Origin: Chlorokybus atmophyticus
Lineage: Eukaryota; Streptophyta; Chlorokybophyceae; Chlorokybales; Chlorokybaceae
DNA length: 64,000 bases
Direction: 5' to 3'
Assembly: GCA_009103225.1 (NCBI GenBank)
Contig: RHPI01003369.1
Span: 1,640,229-1,704,228 of the forward strand
Positions 60,031 through 64,000 of this stretch are shown in pieces. Below the pieces are notes generated by a model that saw only the letters and a list, made by a program, of their open reading frames with translations, did not search any database and was not told the origin of the DNA. A program made the position numbers and the translations under genes. Within the stretch, counting starts at the first letter, position 1; each line of letters begins with the position of its first letter.

Positions 60031-62178
60031 TCATATGGACTTTGGCAGCCCTGTTCTCCTATCAAGCAAAGCTGTTGCCTCATCTGCAGTAATGGATGGG
60101 CCTTCACCAACACGCGTGGATATCAAGTACCTAAGAGCGCCTAGATGCCTTTCACGTGGCTGCCACTTGTCTTGGACAGCCTCTGCTTGCTGTAACAATG
60201 CGTCGTCTCCAACATACCTGTTATTCACATGACTCCAAATTCAGCACACGCAACTTGACTGAAACTGCTGTACACAACTCACTTACTTGGACACAGTTGT
60301 GCCTTCCGAAGGAGGGAATGTTTCAAGCACCCGATGCAGCAGCTCCGGCATGTCCTGCTCTAACGCAAAGAGGACTGCGTTGGGCCCGGCATCAAACGTG
60401 TATATGGCCTGTCAAGACACAAACATCAGTCACACTATCGCTCGTGGGATAAGTGGTTATGCTGCTCTAGCTGAGCCAGTGAGTAAGTGCACACAGATGT
60501 GGGCACTAGCAACAACATGCACAGCTCACCGTAATTCGGTGCTTGTCTTTGTTCAATTGTTCCACTAGCTCAATCACCCTGCGGACCAGGTGCTTCGGTC
60601 ATTGCCGAGAATGAAAGCGAGAAACATCGGTGCACATGCTTTCAAGCGCATGTGTGTGCGTATGGCTGCGCGCATACAGGCACACGTGGGTGCCCCAGCA
60701 CGGAGGGGGGGGGGGGGGGGNTGCGTGTACGTGAAAGCACGCAAACGTGAGCGTATGTCTGTGTGTGTCAGCGCGCACGTGCACAAACGGTCACGCTTGC
60801 GTGCGAGAACACCCACATGCGTCAATGCGCACGTTGACGCATTTGTGCATTGATGCAGGGTGTCTGGGTGCATGCATGTACGTGTAGAGAGAAAGCAAGC
60901 ACCTGAGCGCATGCGTGCAGGTGGGTACACATGTGTGTGGGTGTACAAGTATGGGCGCATGCGGGTGCGTGCGTGCGTATGTGCATGCTTTGAGTGAAGT
61001 GTCAGCGGACAACGCACTGACTGTCTGGAGGTGTCGTTGAGGTAGAAGATGGGAGGGGCGGTGTCTAGACAAGTTGCATGAAACTGGTTGCTGTCTGCCG
61101 CTGTTAACGACCCAAAGCTGGTAAAGTCACGGTTCTGAATGGCCTGCTCCATTGCTGCCATGCGCTCCGGCACAATGTGCTGCCCAAGAACAACGAACAA
61201 CATATTCAAACTCGTCACTGACATGCTGTATGCACTATTCTACAACTGTGTGTTGCCATGTCATGCATGGACACATACATAGACCTTGCAATGCTGCCAT
61301 GCATGCATTCGGGCGTGTGTGTAAGCAAGCCAGATGTACCCATGCACCTCGCACATGGACAAGCATGTATGCTTTTGCAAGTACCCATAACAACAACATG
61401 CTAAAAGTTTGGCGCGAAGCAGCACACATACCTTTGCACGGTGTGCGAGCAACGGGCTGGTCTGCACGGATCTGCGCATGCCATCTGAGCTGCTGGTGTC
61501 TTTGCGGCGGTCGCTGACGACGCAGATGAGGACTCGAAGGTCAGGCCAGTGGTGCTCATCGGCCACCTGCACAGCAATGCTGTCGCCGCCGTCGGCGGCA
61601 ACGCCCACATCCCAGCGGACAAAACCCCCATACAGGCTGCGGCACGCACTGCCTGAACCCATGCGTGCAATGGCTGAGAGGGGGAGGCGGTGGTTTTGGT
61701 CGTTGCTGTCGTTGTTGTGGTCGCCAGCAACACCCAGGAGCTGCGCCACGCAGTAAACCAGGCCTGCCAGGCCGGCCGCAGAAGATGCCAGGCCGGCGGC
61801 AGTGGGGAAGCTGTTGGAGGAGGCCACGTGAAACTTGAGGTCAGGGCGGCCGGCTCGGGCCCGCAGGGCGTCCAGGCAGGCTCTGTGGCGGGGGTGGGCG
61901 GCCATGTCCAGCTCGCCCGACCCAGCCAGCCATATGCGGTCGCTGGAGAAGGAGGCGGAGGCGGTGGCGGACGTTGTGGCGGCCAGGCGGCCTGGGTCCA
62001 GCGTCACCGACAGCGACGAGTTCAGCGGCAGCACCAGCTTCTCATCCCGCTTGCCCCAGTACTTGATCACGGCAATGTTCGTCGGACACCTCACCGTAAC
62101 CACCTGCAGCTCCTCCTCACCCAGACCAGCGCCGCCATCCACCTCCACGACCGCCGCCGCCACCACCTCCGAGGCCAT
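60031..62178 (-). CDS. Diphosphomevalonate decarboxylase
   Basis: Converts mevalonate 5-diphosphate to isopentenyl diphosphate with ATP, the last step of the mevalonate pathway (GHMP kinase fold, normally homodimeric). ATG at 62178 ([16 protein letters not shown]). Exon 1 holds [51 protein letters not shown] (the ATP-binding loop) and [16 protein letters not shown], with [13 protein letters not shown] downstream. Further exons give [55 protein letters not shown]; and, across an AA|G junction, [11 protein letters not shown] ending [10 protein letters not shown]-stop at 60031. All conserved blocks are present. An upstream in-frame ATG (62241) is possible but less likely. One intron holds a poly-G run with an N (60705-60721). 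Confidence 0.93.
60705..60721. other. Poly-G run ending in an ambiguous base
   Basis: Sixteen G followed by N, in a decarboxylase intron; a likely sequencing weak point. Confidence 0.9.
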
Positions 62179-62492
62179 GTTGGCGGGAAAGTCACAAGCA
62201 CTGTTGGGGTCCTCTTCTGGGGTTTTGCAGTCGGGTCCCAAACACCTAACTAAAGAGACCCAAATTGGTGGTCAATTGGGTCACCCAATTGAGCACCAAT
62301 TTGCACCCAGATATAGGGCTTCACTGTTGCTGAACACTTAGTTCACAAGGTTCAATGTTTTAGTAATCCAGCTGCACCTGTGCGTGTGGCCTGCATTGGA
62401 GCTACGTGGAGGCGTTGTCGGGCTGCTGGCGGCGGCGGGGGAGTGTGGTGGGGGTGGTGGCGCTGGGGGTATTGCCAGCGCCCTGCTGCAAC
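62179..62492. promoter_or_regulatory. Divergent promoter region, decarboxylase / LeuRS
   Basis: About 315 bp separate the two divergent ATGs and include the CCAAT nested palindrome. Confidence 0.55.
62262..62302. promoter_or_regulatory. Nested palindrome with four CCAAT boxes
   Basis: AAATTGGTG, then CAATTGGGT, C, ACCCAATTG, then CACCAATTT. Outer (62262-62270 / 62294-62302) and inner (62273-62281 / 62283-62291) arms are exact complements. ATTGG/CCAAT occurs four times in the 41 bp, two in each orientation, as expected for NF-Y sites in a bidirectional promoter. Confidence 0.65.
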
Positions 62493-63576
62493 ATGGGCGG
62501 GGCAATGGCTACCGCTGCAGCCATGCCGCAATGCGTGCATTTGGCCGCAGCTGCCGCCGCAGTGCGGTCCTCCAGGACTGCCGCCCAGGGGGTGACCAGG
62601 CCGGCGGCGGGCGCATTGCTCAGAGCACGCCGGAGTTTGCGGTGTCAACACCAGCACCGTCGCTTACCCTTCTCAGTGCACGCTTCAGCCGCTGCTTCCT
62701 CGTCGTCACAAGTAAGCATGAGCGGCTTTGCCACCTTTGCACCATACACGCAATGCTGCTTGCCTATCACTTATCATACTGATTCACCTTAGCATGCTTG
62801 TTGGTGCAATGTGTGCACCGTTTGATGCGACTTGCTGCGTCATTGTCAACATTCCGTATACCTCACACTCGCGCTGTATGCACTAGACTGCTTCACAATT
62901 CTCAGCTGTCAAGTACAGTGCACTTGGGTTGGCTCAGGGCACGGTTTTGTAATCACATCATAAGATAGCAGCTTGAAGCACGGGTTAAGGTCACAATTTG
63001 ACAGTTGCGTCTACCACATGTGTCCATTGTTTGTCCTTGATATGGCATGCGTCAAGCCAACCACTTGGTGCGCTAATGAACTCAGGTTCTGTACTATAAT
63101 CTGTGTATTTGTTGTAATGCAGTGGCAGCCATGCTCGTCAAGCTTGTAACAGTCTCTGCATGCATGCATTGTCCGCATACTGGTTGTACTGAAAGCTGCT
63201 TGATGAATGAGGCCAACAGTTGCATTTGTGCAGGCTGGTGTGCTTGACGAACCAGCTGTCACGCCCGCCTCTTCACCATCTGGTTCGTCAGTGAGCCGTG
63301 CATACCCCTTTACAGATATTGAAGGCAAATGGCAGGACTACTGGGACAGGCACAAGACTTTTTGTACGCCCCGCGCACCCGACACCACGCGACCCAAGTT
63401 CTATGCCCTCGACATGTTCCCGTACCCAAGCGGTGCTGGCCTGCACGTCGGCCACCCAGAGGGCTACACCGCCACGGACATCATCTCGCGGTACAAGCGT
63501 ATGCGCGGGTTCAACGTGCTGCACCCTATGGGCTGGGACGCTTTTGGCCTTCCGGCTGAGCAATACGCACTGGAGG
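62493..63576 (+). CDS. Leucyl-tRNA synthetase, bacterial/organellar type (N-terminal part; continues past window)
   Basis: Charges tRNA-Leu, here probably in plastid and/or mitochondrion. Exon 1 starts [20 protein letters not shown] (62493) and encodes an Ala/Arg/Ser-rich leader with almost no acids up to [10 protein letters not shown], typical of an organelle transit peptide; a second Met (62505) could also serve. A phase-0 intron (about 62712-63234) joins [20 protein letters not shown]. Exon 2 carries [40 protein letters not shown] (the class I HIGH motif as HVGH), [20 protein letters not shown] and [19 protein letters not shown]. The MFPYPSG-x-LHVGHP block marks the bacterial, not the cytosolic archaeal-like, form. 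No later exon was found to 64000; the window ends in a poly-G run. Confidence 0.9.
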
Positions 63577-64000
63577 TAAGGTCTGACAAAATTGGTTGAG
63601 CTGTCCTTTGGATTGGTATGGAAGAAAATACACACACAACAGCATGCTTGCTGGACAAGGACGCAGTCAGTGTTGCATGTGACTGTCAGTGATGCACAAG
63701 GGGGCATGAACGCTCACACAGCTGCATGCGTACCATGCACAGGGCTTGTTACTGTAACATCAGCTCGTTCTGCCTGTGTTGTTGTTGATATAAGTACGAA
63801 GCTTGTCAATTGTAGGCTGGGTATCCCAGACTAAGAGCATTGCTGTACACGGTGCATTGCTGTAACACAGATGAGTGTTATGTATGTAAGAGCATATCGC
63901 ATAGCGCCCATGGTGCAATGTATGCCATATTCAAACTTGCCATGCTACTGCTTGGAGTAGCGTACCCACCATCCCTGGGGGGGAGAGGGGGGGGGGGGGG
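63577..64000. other. Intron of LeuRS, reaching a poly-G contig edge
   Basis: Begins with a GT donor after ALE. No further LeuRS exon was recognised. The last 25 bases are nearly all G, like the other sequence breaks in the window. Confidence 0.6.

Overview
This window is nuclear DNA of an intron-rich eukaryote. Genes are split by many short introns (about 80-450 bp) with ordinary GT..AG ends, neighbouring genes lie on both strands, and TAA, TAG and TGA are all used as stops by the intact genes. A bacterial-type leucyl-tRNA synthetase with an N-terminal extension that looks like an organelle transit peptide, a mevalonate-pathway enzyme, a plant-type GYF-containing Tat-SF1/CUS2 protein and a Copia element together suggest an alga or another plant-like protist. 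No species name can be justified from the sequence.

Layout. 0.2-2.3 kb: secreted double-cupin protein (-). 2.3-4.4 kb: AT-rich spacer with perfect hairpins. 4.5-7.3 kb: NADPH-cytochrome P450 reductase (+). 8.5-15.6 kb: largest subunit of RNA polymerase III (-, about 29 exons). 15.9-17.9 kb: Tim44-like/mitoribosomal mL45-like protein (+). 18.5-23.9 kb: WRN-type RecQ helicase (-). 24.4-27.6 kb: Tat-SF1/CUS2 splicing factor (+). 28.5-31.5 kb: secreted heparinase II/III-like polysaccharide lyase (-). 31.5-35.5 kb: repeat-rich spacer with a tRNA-like A-box/B-box element, LTR-like pieces and a LINE fragment. 35.5-50.5 kb: a block that looks like a large decayed DNA transposon, described below. 50.7-54.1 kb: hairpin-bearing LTR remnants and a broken gag gene. 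55.6-59.2 kb: secreted subtilisin-fold protease with an Asp/Glu/Ser-type motif set (+). 60.0-62.2 kb: diphosphomevalonate decarboxylase (-). 62.5 kb to window end: leucyl-tRNA synthetase, incomplete (+).

The most unusual part is 35.5-50.5 kb. It begins with about 18 copies of the palindrome ACCATGCATGGT and near variants in 660 bp, and it is rich in the short word GACTGTC/GACAGTC. It carries an unrecognised seven-exon gene, a decayed SET-domain/coiled-coil gene (with a 951-base assembly gap), and a TNP2/DUF4218-type transposase C-terminal region. The last two are broken by in-frame stops that fit CAG-to-TAG or CGA-to-TGA changes. A Copia retrotransposon with paired LTRs sits inside the block. 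Its primer-binding site matches the anticodon arm of initiator tRNA-Met, and its reverse transcriptase is truncated. My reading is an old, large En/Spm-like composite element that captured a SET-domain gene and then decayed; its ends were not found.

Three gene pairs share short divergent promoter regions: Pol III subunit/mL45-like (about 300 bp, telomere-repeat-like box), RecQ/Tat-SF1 (about 455 bp, near-perfect E2F site) and decarboxylase/LeuRS (about 315 bp, nested palindrome with four CCAAT boxes).
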